DNA from: Glandiceps talaboti
Taxonomy: Eukaryota > Hemichordata > Enteropneusta > Spengelidae
DNA length: 64,000 nt
Assembly: GCF_964340395.1 (NCBI RefSeq)
Contig: NC_135549.1
Coordinates: 4,881,501-4,945,500 of the forward strand
Direction of reading: 5' to 3'
The translations under genes and the position numbers were made by a program. The notes under the pieces are model-generated. The model made no database searches. It was not told where the DNA came from and was given only the letters and a program-made list of their open reading frames with translations. Shown one piece after another: positions 1 to 21,300 of this stretch (positions within the stretch are counted from its first letter, which is position 1; every line of letters begins with the position of its first letter).

Positions 1-1034
1 AAAAAAAATATGGTTTACTGAATGCATGGACTTGGATATTGCAGTTAGTGATCGGGACTTAGAATACTGAGTATTCACAGTGTATTGTTCGCCCTCAACG
101 TTAGCGAAATGTGACCTATTGTCTTTAATTCACTCTACAAAAAGCCAATACGATTGAACTTGGATGTAAGCCAATATTTGACTTGGATATGTGTTGGACT
201 GTTGTTAAAGTGGGGCTTATACAAATAATTGAACTTTTCTACAAATGTTTCTATAAGTCATAACAACATCGGTACGTTGCTATGGCCTGTTTATGGACTC
301 TTAGTCTTACGGGCCGAGGGGAGATTCAATGGTTCAATGGTTTTCAACCACATACAAGGAAGAAAGTCTGTGGTTCAACGTTAACCGTGCATAAACTGAA
401 CCAAATATAGCACGACGCATTATGTTCAATACGCACTTTGTTTTCTTCTCCGTTTTTCAGAGTTTTGTATGCCTTTTCGTTCAGAAATCCATTGATTCTA
501 CGGCTATTCAAAGAAATCCTTTATACACGATCTAAAATATTTAATATGTGGTTCTAAAGTTGTTTTTCCCGTTCAACAACTTGTTACTATGGCAACGATT
601 GTACACAGTAATCAACAAATTGAATTTGAAAGGAGAAAGTTTTTAAAACCATAATTTTTCATCCATGGCATTTAGTGAATTTAATGACGATATCAACTTT
701 ATAGCTTATTAGCGTCTCCATATCTTTAGGCGTATGAACACAATCATTTTTTTCTTGTCACTGCTAACCAATGTGATTGATAATATGGAATTAAGGTATG
801 ATGTGTACTAGATAGAGAAGTTCAGCTACGTGCGCATTGAAGTATATTAGATGATAGATTCAAATTGCCTGGTAGGGGAAATCATGACACCCCACCGCAA
901 CCTCCCATCCCCTCTACAACAATCCAAAAATTATCAAATCTGCTGAGCGGAAACAGTCGCTAAAATCTAACTACCAATGTATGCGACATTTAAAAAAAAG
1001 TGAAAATATTGCAAAATACAGCTTGTCTACACAC

Positions 1035-1097
1035 CTTAACATGAGAGTTCAGGTTGTTGGGGTCACGGTTCTCCATATCCAAGCTTTCGGGGTCCAT
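1035..1097 (-). CDS. caveolin-like protein, first coding exon only (gene leaves window at left)
   Basis: This is exon 1 of a second caveolin-family gene. The minus strand reads a 21-codon start exon from an ATG in good context (CAACCATGG) to a GTGTGT donor. Its peptide includes LDMENRDPNNLNSHVK. The neighbouring complete caveolin has LDMENRDPKPLNDHVR at the same place, and vertebrate caveolins have an NRDPKHLND motif just before the FEDVIAEP signature. The exon ends in phase 0, as does exon 1 of the neighbour. No matching second exon is visible between positions 1 and 1034, so it should lie left of the window. The frame stays open upstream of the ATG, so a longer N-terminus is possible. It could also be a relic exon. 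Family assignment is fairly secure; function is not shown. Confidence 0.7.
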
Positions 1098-2862
1098 GGT
1101 TGTTGCTTCGCTTTGCTTGAGGTACGGGTATACTACTGGTAAACGTCTGTTACGTCTGGTAGAACTACTGCAGAGCTTCTAACTACTTTTTCAGTTTGTG
1201 TTCCCTTTTATAATAGCTACCATTTACTTTCCCTGTGAGTTGCCATGAGATGCGTAAGTTGTGGCCTGTTTATGTCGTCGCCATGACGGCACGGTAGAGG
1301 CTGGCTTTCTACAAATTTCACAGACAATAGCATAACCAGTTTACAAATGGTTAAGTGAAACTACAAATGCTTACATAACATTTTCAAGTAGAAATACTCA
1401 CCCTCTCCGTGACTTTTTCCAGCGTAAAAAGACTACAACATATGCTGAGTGAACTGATCGTAACGTAATTATTGTACTGAGCGTAGAAGTGATTATAATT
1501 ATCAACAAATTGAATTAATTTCCTCCTCTCTCACTTCTCTTCTTCGTCTCTTTCCTTACTCTGCATTTTTATAACTCTAACTTCTCCATATTCCATATTA
1601 AAGAATAACTGGCGACCTTTCATGATCCTAAACATGAATGTGTATATTTGTAATGTTTTAGAAGCGGATTTTGGAGTTAGGGACTCTTTAAATAGTTATT
1701 TTTCTTAAATCCTGAAAAACTATCCTGCGTATCATACAGTGTGATTTGTGTAGACGGCATCGATAAATAGGTATACAACAACACTGTCATACTACGGGCA
1801 ATGAAATAAAAACAGTCTTTACGGTTACCCCGCGTAAGAAATTGCACCAGAGTATTAAAGAACAGTATAAATGTGAAACGCCCATTAGTCTTCCAATGTT
1901 ATGTGACCAAGGCACCCGACATTTAACATCTTCAGGCAATAGGCATTCAAATTTGACCTTTGGATGTATCCCGTCACCATGCATTGTCAAATCATTGTGA
2001 GAGGCTATAGCTAGGCTGGTTTTAGTCTGGGGCTTTACTGTAGTTTTACTTGTTGGTACAAACTATGATTCTAGTCCGTAGATGGTTAGTTTTCTACAAA
2101 AGCATTTCATGACCACAGATCCAAGATCAACAGTGGCGGTTAATGTCACACAACGTGGTCTACATTACAAAGATCAATAGTTATCGACTGATAGCTGGTT
2201 TGACTGTTATCCACAAATAAAAAAACAAGTTTAACTGTGTACGTTGAAGCATTTTATTGACATTCAAGGAAAATTACATCGAACAGGAAAATTGACAATT
2301 CCATGTACCATGATGTACATATGTACACATTGTAATAATATATAGATAAACTAACTAGCTAAGGTAAATATAGGATATTACGTAACAGACTAGAACCTAC
2401 TATTTATTTAAATTAAAAAAGAAAAGGTATATAAATATAATGTCAAATAATGGTGTTATAATACATACATTTGTATGTAAGTGTCGATCGATGACTGTGA
2501 TTTCAATTTAAAACTGATACATCCATCTTTTCTTACATTGAGTGTAATAGCGGCTTCAAGTCCCAAAGTTGCACAATGCAGAATCATGGGTAACTAACTG
2601 TCTCGTCAATTCTAGTATGCAATAATCTACATATGTGTTGATTTCAATTCTGATTTTCTATTCTCCTTGAAGACTCGATCTGGTTTACATAATGAATACA
2701 ATTAGAGAGTACAAAGTTGCAGAGAAATAAGGACATTGTAAATAATTAGTGCAACTTGTAAGACAGTTAGAAATAGAGAGTGTCCATAGAAAGTAGTTCA
2801 TGTGTGTTAAGTTGGTTGTCCACTGAACCGTACACGGACCAATACATGCCACTCCCTGGTTG
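1098..2862. other. spacer between the two caveolin-like genes
   Basis: No convincing coding exon is visible on either strand. The right-hand part (about 2230-2862) is probably the 3' untranslated region of the complete caveolin gene, read on the minus strand. The rest should hold the 5' end and promoter of the second caveolin gene. No core promoter element could be assigned. Confidence 0.4.
2253..2258 (-). terminator. candidate polyadenylation signal of the complete caveolin gene
   Basis: The minus strand carries AATAAA about 600 bases after the caveolin stop codon. It is a plausible 3' end signal, but such hexamers are common in AT-rich DNA and no transcript supports it. Confidence 0.3.
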
Positions 2863-7703
<4,841 letters not shown>

Positions 7704-8564
7704 CTTCTTCGACTAAGTTTCAAAAGTAACACGTTAGAAGTCTATAGTTGGAATAGTGTCCCAAATGAACCAACGGAATAGTGACAACAGAAATGAAATT
7801 ACCAACTTTATATATCCAAAACGTCACCCAAAGTATGAGTAGCAATAGTCAGGAATGGTAACCTAGCAACACATCCTTGTCAGATGAAAGCAACATATTG
7901 TTAACAAATTGTAATAATTTATAATGATACAAATATTAATGAATTTTATCAAGAACATGTGCAATCTATCGTATTAAATTGTACTAAAATATTGTAATAT
8001 GAATTGATCTTAAAAACCTTCTACATGTTTTAATTCTTTTACATGGTTTTGTAGTTAGTGGCCATGGTAACAAAGTACTCGATGGGAAATCTGAACCGGA
8101 ATAGAAATGTATCAAAGACCACATGATAGATCCGGGACATATCAGGCATGTTACTAGGGAGATAATTATTTTTACGAAAGATGTGTACACTCATTGCCAT
8201 GTTAGTCATGATAGTTATGTGAACAAACAAACAAACAAACACGCATGTATTTATTTATTGATTCAGATTTTCGCCAATATTTTCGTAACTGACTGACATA
8301 GACAAGTCGATTAGTAAAAATTGATAGTACTAAGTTTTCAGTGTATGACAATTAGAATCTAATTTAAAATTATATCTAGTATAGAAACACACTCTCTATT
8401 ACGTCATCAATATGTCAATGAAGTATTAACTAAGTACATACTCTCTGCAATTCATATATATGTACATGACGTTCCGATACAGAGGGATATTGTGTCCTGT
8501 TTGATTAGGTGAGGTTCAGCTATAAGACGGACTTGCCCAAGGGCACTTTCAATGTTTGCTTGGG

Positions 8565-8735
8565 GCATTTTAGGCTACACAGACGTTTTAACTAAAAGTG
8601 TGTTTCAGGCAATTGTAGCTGCAATAACTGTAGCGTTAGTTTTTTTATTTGATTTATATAGTTTTTTAGCATTTTATCGTTCCGGATATGCATTCAGCAG
8701 TAGTGCAAACCCCGGAACGATTGAGGATGAACATG
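8565..8735. repeat. dispersed inverted-repeat element fragment (copy 1)
   Basis: The stretch AGCTGCAATAACTGTAGCGT followed by a T-rich run and ATCGTTCCGGATATGCATTC resembles, in inverse orientation, the element at 30511-30684 and the fragment at 44926-44950. A 62-codon open frame spans it, but it is better explained as repeat DNA than as a gene. Confidence 0.5.
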
Positions 8736-8893
8736 AATGAATCCTGACAGGCATGTCCTGTTGAAGCGCGTGACAAAAACATATACAGTAGAGGTACATA
8801 CGTGTACATGTATGTCTTTATCTCTCTTTTTTGTCTCTCTCACTCTCATCCTCTGCCTATTGCACTGCTCAGTCTCTGGATGCTGCCTCTCTT

Positions 8894-11290
<2,397 letters not shown>

Positions 11291-11812
11291 ATGGGTAACA
11301 TACTGAACTGTCGAGGTGAACTAGATGAAGAAGACCCGGATTCAGCTTGGAAAAAACAGAACGAAGACCAGCAAAACAACCCTCTTTACAATCTGATTAA
11401 CTTGAAGAGTGGTGGTGAACTCTTCAATGTATACAAAGCAGAGAAAGAAGAGGGTTTAAAGAAAGCCATATTGAAAGAGCTTAGTGTGTTCCTCTACGAT
11501 AGACATGGCAATACGAAAACTATAACAAAATCTGAATATGTCAAATACTTAAAATCCTGTGCCAAGAAAGTGTCTGTAAGTATTTAGAAATATTATGATA
11601 TATATACTTGTCGAAAGTAAAATTGAATTCCATTATGTAATGTTGATAAATATGTATACGCAATATGAAATTACCTCAGTACTCTGACGTACTCTCAATT
11701 TCAATACTATCTGTCTGTTTGTCTGTCTCTGCTGATAGCCTCTCTGTATGTCTCTAACTCAGTATCTCTTTTTTTTTATCTGTCCCTCCATGGCTGTCTG
11801 TCTCTCCCTGCT

Positions 11813-11875
<63 letters not shown>

Positions 11876-12664
11876 GCCTGCCTGTCTGTCTCTGTCTCTC
11901 TCTGTCTCTCTCTCTGAGGCAATTGACAGCAAAACAACTATAAATATGTCGTGTAACGACAACTATATGATATATCGAACGATTTACTTATAACTAGTCT
12001 AAACGTAATGTTGTCAGACCGTCGTTTTCTTTCGTTATCCTGTTTTGTACTGTTTAATATTTACAAACTTGTTTGTTTGTTTATTTTCTGTTTATGACGC
12101 TTGACAGACAAAATGGACAGATACTAAGGAGAAGGAATTGAGAGAAGTATTCGACAAAAGCCAACAGGGTCAATACTGTGATAAGTTCGATGAACACGAA
12201 GCATGCTGGCATCTTGACAAAAGAGGAGGGGTTGGAGAAACAATTTTACACCTGTGTTATTTGAACAACACAGATGATCACAAGGAGGTTGCAAGGATAC
12301 TAATTAACATGTATCCCAAGATGGTTCTGGATATCTACGAAGGCAAGGAGTACTACGGTACGAAAATATTTGTTGCTGACTAGAATATTTGTAGAAACGT
12401 GATGAAAGATAGCGGACAATGTTGGCTGATATGTTGTATTGATTTCCTCACTGTTACAGTAGTGGTTTGGTTTATTTTTTGTTTGTGTGTGTGTGATTAT
12501 ATTTTTTGTGTATGTCTGTGTTGCTTTTCCTGAAATAGAATATCACTGTCTAGGCGCATCATACATGTGTAAAAATAATTTGATTTCTTGGTCGACACCC
12601 AAGCTCCTACGCAGCGCTACCGTAAATAAAGTCGACCTCCACAACTTCTGGTTCAAATTTTAAC

Positions 12665-12725
<61 letters not shown>

Positions 12726-12796
12726 GCCTGCCTGTCTGTCTGTCTGTCTGTCTGTCTGCCTGCCTGCCTGCCTGTCTGTCTGTCTGTCTGTCTGCC

Positions 12797-12837
<41 letters not shown>

Positions 12838-14933
12838 CTATCTCGAAGACACTCTTCTTCCCTTACCATCCTATTTAATAGGCTGTGACATTGAAAAGTT
12901 AAATGAAACCAAAAATAGCATCTTTAAAGTTAAGTTAAGATTATCCTTGGATGCGTGTATAGACTTTGAATACGTACTTGTCAGAGATACTGAATAAATA
13001 AGATCGGCTACAGTATATCATATAGATAGTGGAATAAAATACAAGGAGTTGGCTAATTCGTATTTGGTTACAATTGTGATGGCCAGCACTGAGGAAGAAG
13101 ACACGTACGGTAACAGGGTTTGTGGGTAATTCATTTAACATGTGAAATCTTTTGTTTCCAGGGGAAAGTTGTCTTCATATCGCAATCGTCAATGGCGACT
13201 TGACCTCGGTACAATTCCTGGTTGAAAGTGGTGCTCGCCTCGATCAACGTGCCAGTGGACGATTTTTCATGCCTGAAGATCAGAAGGAGAGTGCCCTCTT
13301 GGGCAAAAACTCGAACTACTTTGGTTATGCCTATTACGGCGAATACCCACTCCATTTTGCGGCGTGTTTTAATAACCTGGAAATTTACAATTATTTGATT
13401 AGCAAGAGTGACGAGTCGTCGGCTGGTAAAGTAGACCCTAATGCACAAGACTCGTTTGGAAATACCGTGTTGCACATGCTTGTCATACATAACAGAGTGG
13501 TAAGAAAACTGACAGTGCTTTCAATATCTTATCTTTAAAATTAACCTTAAACACATCATTTTGAAATGCGGTACTGATCTATTGTGTCTGCATAAAACTA
13601 TCTGACTCCCTATTTATATATGTAAAGTACTGTATGCGAAATTTAACATATTTATAAATGTAATAATGGAAAAACTGAACCAACTGGGTCTTTATGTAGA
13701 TTAGGACTACAACATTGTCATACATTTTTCGTAAGATCGTAAGATTTTGGCACTTCCGAGTCGATAAACAAGCTGAGGTGTATGTGAATAAAAATAAGCT
13801 GATTGCATTATTACCCTGTGATAGCAGTGCGTTTGTGATACAGCTTTATGTCCACTGGGTTGATATTTGGAAAGCGGTATTGCTATTTTTCACATTTTCG
13901 ATGGCACTACTCTTCTCTGAATGTATATAATTTATCACAACTAATTTGAATGTAATATTTGCCTTTGAGATTCTGCCTGTCTGGTTTGACAATATTAATG
14001 TCAGATCAATATATCGAGCCACTACAGACAGACAAGTCTTCCAGCTATCTTTCCGCAATAACCATCTTCATATCGGAGAGCATAATGTGATTTCCGACAT
14101 TTTTTTCTTTAAAAAACAGGAAATGTACAGAGATGTGTTACTTCACAAGAAAATGCCACCCGACCCAACTATTACCAATATTTCAGGACTGACACCAATG
14201 TCTCTGGCTTGTAAGCTTGGACGAAATGAGCTCTTTCAATTAATGCTAGAATTAAGTGGTACAACATTTTGGAAGTTCGGTGCTATACACTGTGTAGCTT
14301 ATCCCTTGGAAGATATCGACAGCATAAAAGAAAATGGAGAACATGGTAAGTGATATCAAGATTTTTACCATGGCAACCGTCATGAATTCTGCCTTACTTG
14401 GTACATTATCTATTCTGATGTTGGAAAATCTAATTGTTTTAGTTCTTCTTGTTAAGAGTACACTCGGAAGAAAAACGTGATTTTTATAAGTAAACATCTT
14501 TAACTTTAAACACATTTCACCCGGAATTATTGGAAACAGTTTGATGCATAATTTGTAGTACTGTGCGCAATCTCTTTACGCAAAGTAAATCAGACTGACA
14601 TGGGGTGGGGGTGGGAGGCTGTCTTTATGAAAATGTATGTAAAAAATTGTTACATAGTGCAAATTATAATTATTACTAAACTATTGGCAGAAGGATTGTT
14701 AAAGTACACGTGTAATTTCCAACTTTGACTTAACATGTCTTTTTCATTATTTTATTTCAGATTTAGCATCTGCTTTAAGTATCATCTCTAACAGTGACAC
14801 CGATGGACATCTTTCGATGTTAGAGGGCGGTGTTATTTATTTGTTGTTGAAAGAAAAGTGGCACATATTTGCTAAGGTAAGGCCAACCACATACAAACAC
14901 TCTCTGGGTGGAAGTGAACATATAGAAACAATG

Positions 14934-14973
<40 letters not shown>

Positions 14974-14976
14974 AAA

Positions 14977-15012
<36 letters not shown>

Positions 15013-15013
15013 T

Positions 15014-15048
<35 letters not shown>

Positions 15049-16710
15049 CCAACCAACCAACCGATGGGCAATCTACTAGATATATGTACATATATGTAGA
15101 CCTCAACTTCCTCTTGAGAAAAGTTCACGAAAAACAGAAACAAAATGTACACACATTTGATCACGGGCAATATTAAAAGGAAATATACCTGATCTTGACC
15201 AATGGTCTTATATTCAATTGATAGATAAAAATGATTTGCAACTTGATCTATCACAACCGACTGAAATACATCATCTACAGACAGAACAAATGCATCATAG
15301 ACATGATAAACAAATGATATAAAGTAATACATTCTTTACAATGGGAATGACGTCATTGAATAAACTGGTTTTTTTTTTATTATGGCAGTTGGAAAATACA
15401 TGTATGTTGTTTCGTAGAGAACGCTGATTTAAGTACATTTCACACGGATGTATATTACACGAAAACGACGTAAAACGCTGTGTTGTCCAAAATATCGTTG
15501 TCTGCAGCACACGTCACGAAGCAACACTTCTGTGACAGTTTTTCTGTATGGCTTATTAAACAAAAAATTTTGTGATATGACCCTCTATGCATTGACAAGT
15601 GATTGACGTGTACTTACTCTACCAATATCAAAGAGGGTTATTTATTGTTTACTTCAATGACATCATGTAGTCATAATTTGCAGTTTTATTGGAAAATTTC
15701 CTAGTTTTAACAGAATGTCGTATGTTGTTAAATAATCACGAGTTATATATATATATATATATATTTTATCTCTTCTCAGCGGAAGTTTATCATTCGATTT
15801 CTCCTTGCCCTAATTCACCTCATTGTATTGAGTGTAGCTGTATATCTACGACCTGAAGGTGACTTGATTGGAGGAACTGATATTAAAGATATAGTAAGCC
15901 CTATTTTATATTTCCGATATTGGAAACATTTCACTATCTGCGTAGCTGTTAGGCAGTAATCATTCAAACAATATGATAAGTGGGCATGTACAAATATGCA
16001 ATCTTCACCCAGTCATTGACCCAGTGGCTTGAAAGAGAACACAATGCAATGTATTGTATCCAAGTTTACTCTTCAACTCATGAGAAAGTAACGGACAGAG
16101 TTTTGTTTGATTTTTTCTTTTGCTGTTTATGGTATAGTACTGATAATTCTAAAATGTCGTCACCTTCTTAAATCTAATTTCACCTTCCTATGTATACCTA
16201 AATGATTAAATTATGTAATATTTTAGATTAAAAACTATGATTGCATCTTTCAATAAACTTAAGTTTATTATTTTTAGCCCAATAGCCATTGAGACTTTAA
16301 ACAGTCGGCAATGATTTAGCTTGCTTGTAAACTGTATAATGGAAATATTTTCCACTTGTAACTAGCACTAAAATGGAACATGTACATTTCTTCAAGTTTA
16401 ATTTTGTATACACATGTTGTTTTCTACCAATAGGTTCGTTATGTCGCTGAAATAATGCTTGTCATTAACAGTGTTATATTTCTTGGATTTGAAATATTCA
16501 ATATGAGGATCTTAAAACTTGGATATTTCAAGTCACTGGTAAGTATATAAAGACATTCTAACTATAGTCACTTCAGAGTGGGTGAGCTATGATATATACG
16601 TGTATGGTATAACATACACCCTTTTTTTCATTTTCGATGGCTTGCCTCCAGAGTTGTCTTTCTTAGAAAGGAACAAATACAGTACAAAATGGTGGGGGTT
16701 TTTTGTGTGT

Positions 16711-16743
<33 letters not shown>

Positions 16744-17612
16744 GGGGGGGGGGGTTGCTAAAATTTTATTTGCCTTGTTTTACATGTAATTCTCCGTCGT
16801 TTGTTTCACAGCTGAAAATCTGAAATATATTCACCAAATATATACACATCGTACATGTATATCTATCAGACTTCAAGTTCTGATAGGGTGGTGCGACACG
16901 TCATACCTTACAGAATAACAATCCTGGTACCGGGTCTCTGTTTTTTTATTTGTGAATCATATTTCATCTTCGTTTCTCTATTTCAGCTGCATGTACCTGG
17001 GAAGACATTATTCCTGTTTTCCTGCATCCTTATATTGATATGTTCAATATTAAGAGCAGTGTCAAGTCGTTATTTCGAGGACGTTGCCGCCATTGCTGCT
17101 GTACCTATGGCATGGGCATACGTTTTTTTCTTTTACAGGTAATGTTAATTAATAGTGTAACACACCTCTGGGGTTTCAGGGGTAAGGGGGCGTAATTTAT
17201 GGTCAAACTGAAATACAGGATTTGCTTTACCAGTAAGTTTCCATCAGTCAAAATACTATCGGTATTATAGATAAAACAACACTCATCGATTATCTTCATT
17301 CGGTACTCAAGTTGTTATTTCATCACTGAATTTATATTTTAAACATTTTTTTCAGGGGTCTGGAGTGGCTAGGGCCGTCTGTTACAATGATATACGAAAT
17401 GACGGCAGGCGATCTTTTCCGGTTCAGTGTTATCTGGATTACTATACTGTCTGCATTCTCACCCGGTGAGTAGGAATCGTCTGTGTGTGTGTGTGTGTAT
17501 GTGTGTGTGTGTCTGTCTGTCTGTGTGTGTGTGTGTGTGTGTGTCTGTCTGTCTGTCTGTCTGCCCGTCTGTCTGTCTGTCTCTGTCTGCCCGCCCACCC
17601 ACCAGTCCGTCC

Positions 17613-17668
<56 letters not shown>

Positions 17669-17813
17669 CGGTATGTCTTTGTCTTTGACTGCCTCGCTCT
17701 ATCTGACGACTGCCTGTCTGTCTGTCTGTCTTTATGTCTGTCTGCCCACCCACCCACCCACTCACCAGTCTGTCTGTCTGTCTGTCTTTCTGTCTGTATA
17801 TCTGCCTTGCTCA

Positions 17814-17881
<68 letters not shown>

Positions 17882-18023
17882 TTCTCTCTCTCACTATGTG
17901 TATGTGTATGTGTATGTGTGTGTGTGTCTGTCTGTCTGTGTGTGTGTGTGTGTGTGTGTCTGTCTGTCTGTCTGCCCGTCTGTCTGTCTGTCTCTGTCTG
18001 CCCGCCCACCCACCAGTCCGTCC

Positions 18024-18111
<88 letters not shown>

Positions 18112-18256
18112 CGGTATGTCTTTGTCTTTGACTGCCTCGCTCTATCTGACGACTGCCTGTCTGTCTGTCTGTCTTTATGTCTGTCTGCCCACCCACCCAC
18201 CCACTCACCAGTCTGTCTGTCTGTCTGTCTTTCTGTCTGTATATCTGCCTTGCTCA

Positions 18257-18332
<76 letters not shown>

Positions 18333-18341
18333 TTCTCTCTC

Positions 18342-18394
<53 letters not shown>

Positions 18395-21300
18395 CACCCC
18401 AAACCCCTATTTAAAAAACGAAACAATAATTTTAAAGTTCTTTTTTTGCCCTTCAGCTTTCTATTATCTGTTCAAAGACCTTACCTATCAGGTTGAAACA
18501 TTTGATACGTTTTACGGTACCTGGATGTATCTCTATCACATGACCTTCGGTGAATTCCAAGTAAGTAAATAGGTGTTATTTGCAAACGATATGAGACCCT
18601 TAAAATTAATACATTGTTACTGTCTAGACTGTCGACAGTCGTTCGTGCCTTTTTTTGTTACGTTTTACCTAAAATTAAAGTCGTCGCCTCGCTCCGATCC
18701 AGAGCAATACTACAACCGCGTACTGATTGAACAGCGAGTGCCGGAGGCACGAGCCGCGGCACTCACAGTTCGTGCCTTCGGCACTCGCAGTTCCTATCAG
18801 TATGCATTAGTATTCAGTGCTACGGAGCGAGGCGACGACCTTGTTTAAGATGAAACGTAGCAAAAAAGGCACGAACGACTGTCGACAGTCTATTACTGTC
18901 AAGATATTCAGCACTGAATTGTGACGTGTCAGATGACATGGAGAAACCCAAGTATACTGCATGCGTAATGATTGCTATAATTGCTAAAGATCGATCAACT
19001 ATATATCAATGAGTTCACATACAGTGTTGTCAATAGCTTAACCTTAAAATCAGGACCGAAATTATGGAATTATTTTTAAGTTTTTATCTACTGATATGCA
19101 GAAGATATATGAAATATACATTTCAGCATATGAAATACCAATTATAGTGAAAATGTATAATGTATTATTTGGATAATGTACACTCACTGTAGTATTTTGT
19201 TTCTTCTATTTACAGGCGTTATACAGTGGCGATGTAAGTCAAATACGTAATCTGTAGTATGTATATTTACAACCCTTCTAACATAACTGTTACAACTTGA
19301 TCAATATTCTGATCAGTAATCTAACAACACACTTTGACTAAAGGACGTCAAACTCACTGAGAAGTACTTTACTCATATTACACAAATTTACATTTACAAT
19401 GTATTGTGCATCCGAGTCTAGCATGTTACATGTAATGACAAAATAAAATCGAAAATTTCTGGGCAGCTCTATCAAACAGTATGTCTTTCAGTTTGTTAAG
19501 GCGGAGATTTTAAGATTTCTCACAGTTTAAATTGAAGTCATAGATAAGCAAAAATTTGAAATAATGAAATATTGTCAGTTTTCATACCTATTGCTCTTAG
19601 ACTATTCAATTGAAATAAACATACGCTCGATCTCAATAATAACCGATTCATTATACACATGTACCACTGATCATGAGCTTGGCTAGTTATAAGGTAACAC
19701 TTGTTAACGTAGACACAAACTTCACCCCCCCCCCATCAATATCGGCTGAAGTTCGAAAGGACTCTGATATTATGCTCTATAAAAACAAAACAAAAAAGGA
19801 AGGGGGTAAAACTAAAAATATAATGTGATTGAATATGGAAATCAACATAGGTTATTCAAATAAATAATGATATCAAATATATTATTTACAGGCCGATGAA
19901 GTGGAAAGGAACAGAATACCAGCTCTGACTAAAATTATTTTCATTATTTTTATGATATTAGTTCCAATACTTCTGTTGAATATGTTAATCGGTGAGTACT
20001 GTGATGATTTACTTGTTGTATGACATATCGTGTTGATATAGCATTCGGTGACCCATAGTGACCCAATTTGCATATAGGGGTACTATTCGCGTTCTATTTT
20101 CCCTAGGACAAAATTCACGTCTTATCAGGGATTTACTTTGATTATAGAAGGAATATGTACCTAAGAGGTGCCGTGTTATAAAAGCACTTAGTACCCGTAC
20201 CAAGCCTTATCCGGGTCCGACCACACGTTATATTACCACTCGTGCTGTTATGTAGCAACTATTCCTCTAGAGTGATAAAGGGTGCATGCACCTGATGTCT
20301 TGAAACAGGTTCTTGTCGTACTCTTTACCCTAACTACATGTAAGCATAACAAAACGGATCCCCATACGTGAGATAATGATGTTGTTGCAATGCATACTAT
20401 TCAAATAATGTGATGTGATATTACCATGGTATAGAAAGTTATAGATTTATGTGACTATATAGCTATACCATGTCATCTAGTGAATATCGTATATGTATAG
20501 TTAAGCAGTTGGGTGATCAGAGTGAGTTCTTACGTATACGCCATTTTGTGTACAAACACGCGAGGGAAAATTTTCGGAGAATGAGCTTTGGACAAATACG
20601 ACATCGGTATAATGAAATGTGAATGGATAACAGTTCTTAATATTATACGTACAGTAATGGTCTGAGTTATAAGAAGTAGCAAACTACGTTATCAAACATA
20701 CATGCAGTAGTAACACAAATAACATGTAACATATCATTATAGTGATCCGAGGTTACATGCATGCATACTCTGTATTAGGATATAATCAAACACATAATGA
20801 GCACATTAGTTTTTGCACGACTTCACATAGTATATTAACTAAGCCTAAAGCAGTGACATTTTTATATTGTTGTTTCTTATATCAACAGCTATGATGACGA
20901 ACACGTTCCAAGTGATTAAAGTTCGCTCTAGAAAAGAATGGCAGAAACAGGTAAACCTGACATTACAATATAGTTTGAATTTATGTCATCTGTATCTCAA
21001 TAATAAGACTTTAACTTAATTGTCATCTGTATCTCAATAATGAGACTTTAACAACTAAAAGTAAATATGTATGAACTCAATCCACTTGTGCTCAGGTCGT
21101 TGTAACTGAGTCACGTCCATTTTGAACACATTATATACACGACCAAGACTTGTACGCGGACAGATAGTGGGGACGTCATCACCCGATTACAGAAGAACAT
21201 TTGATGCATAGTGTAAGTGTAAATTGTATATAGGTGTGACGTTCTTCAAGAAAAATACAATAAAACAGATTTGTTTGAAGCATTTCAACTGTCCGACGAT

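Noticed and set aside
8552-8740. 62-codon plus-strand frame with a hydrophobic segment, like a small membrane protein
   Set aside because: It overlaps a dispersed inverted-repeat element whose other copies are not coding; no family resemblance.
17332-18572. Frames up to 337 codons of CLSVCLSV and TDRQTDRQ type
   Set aside because: Repeat translation within TRPV-A intron 9; only exons 9 and 10 at the edges are coding.
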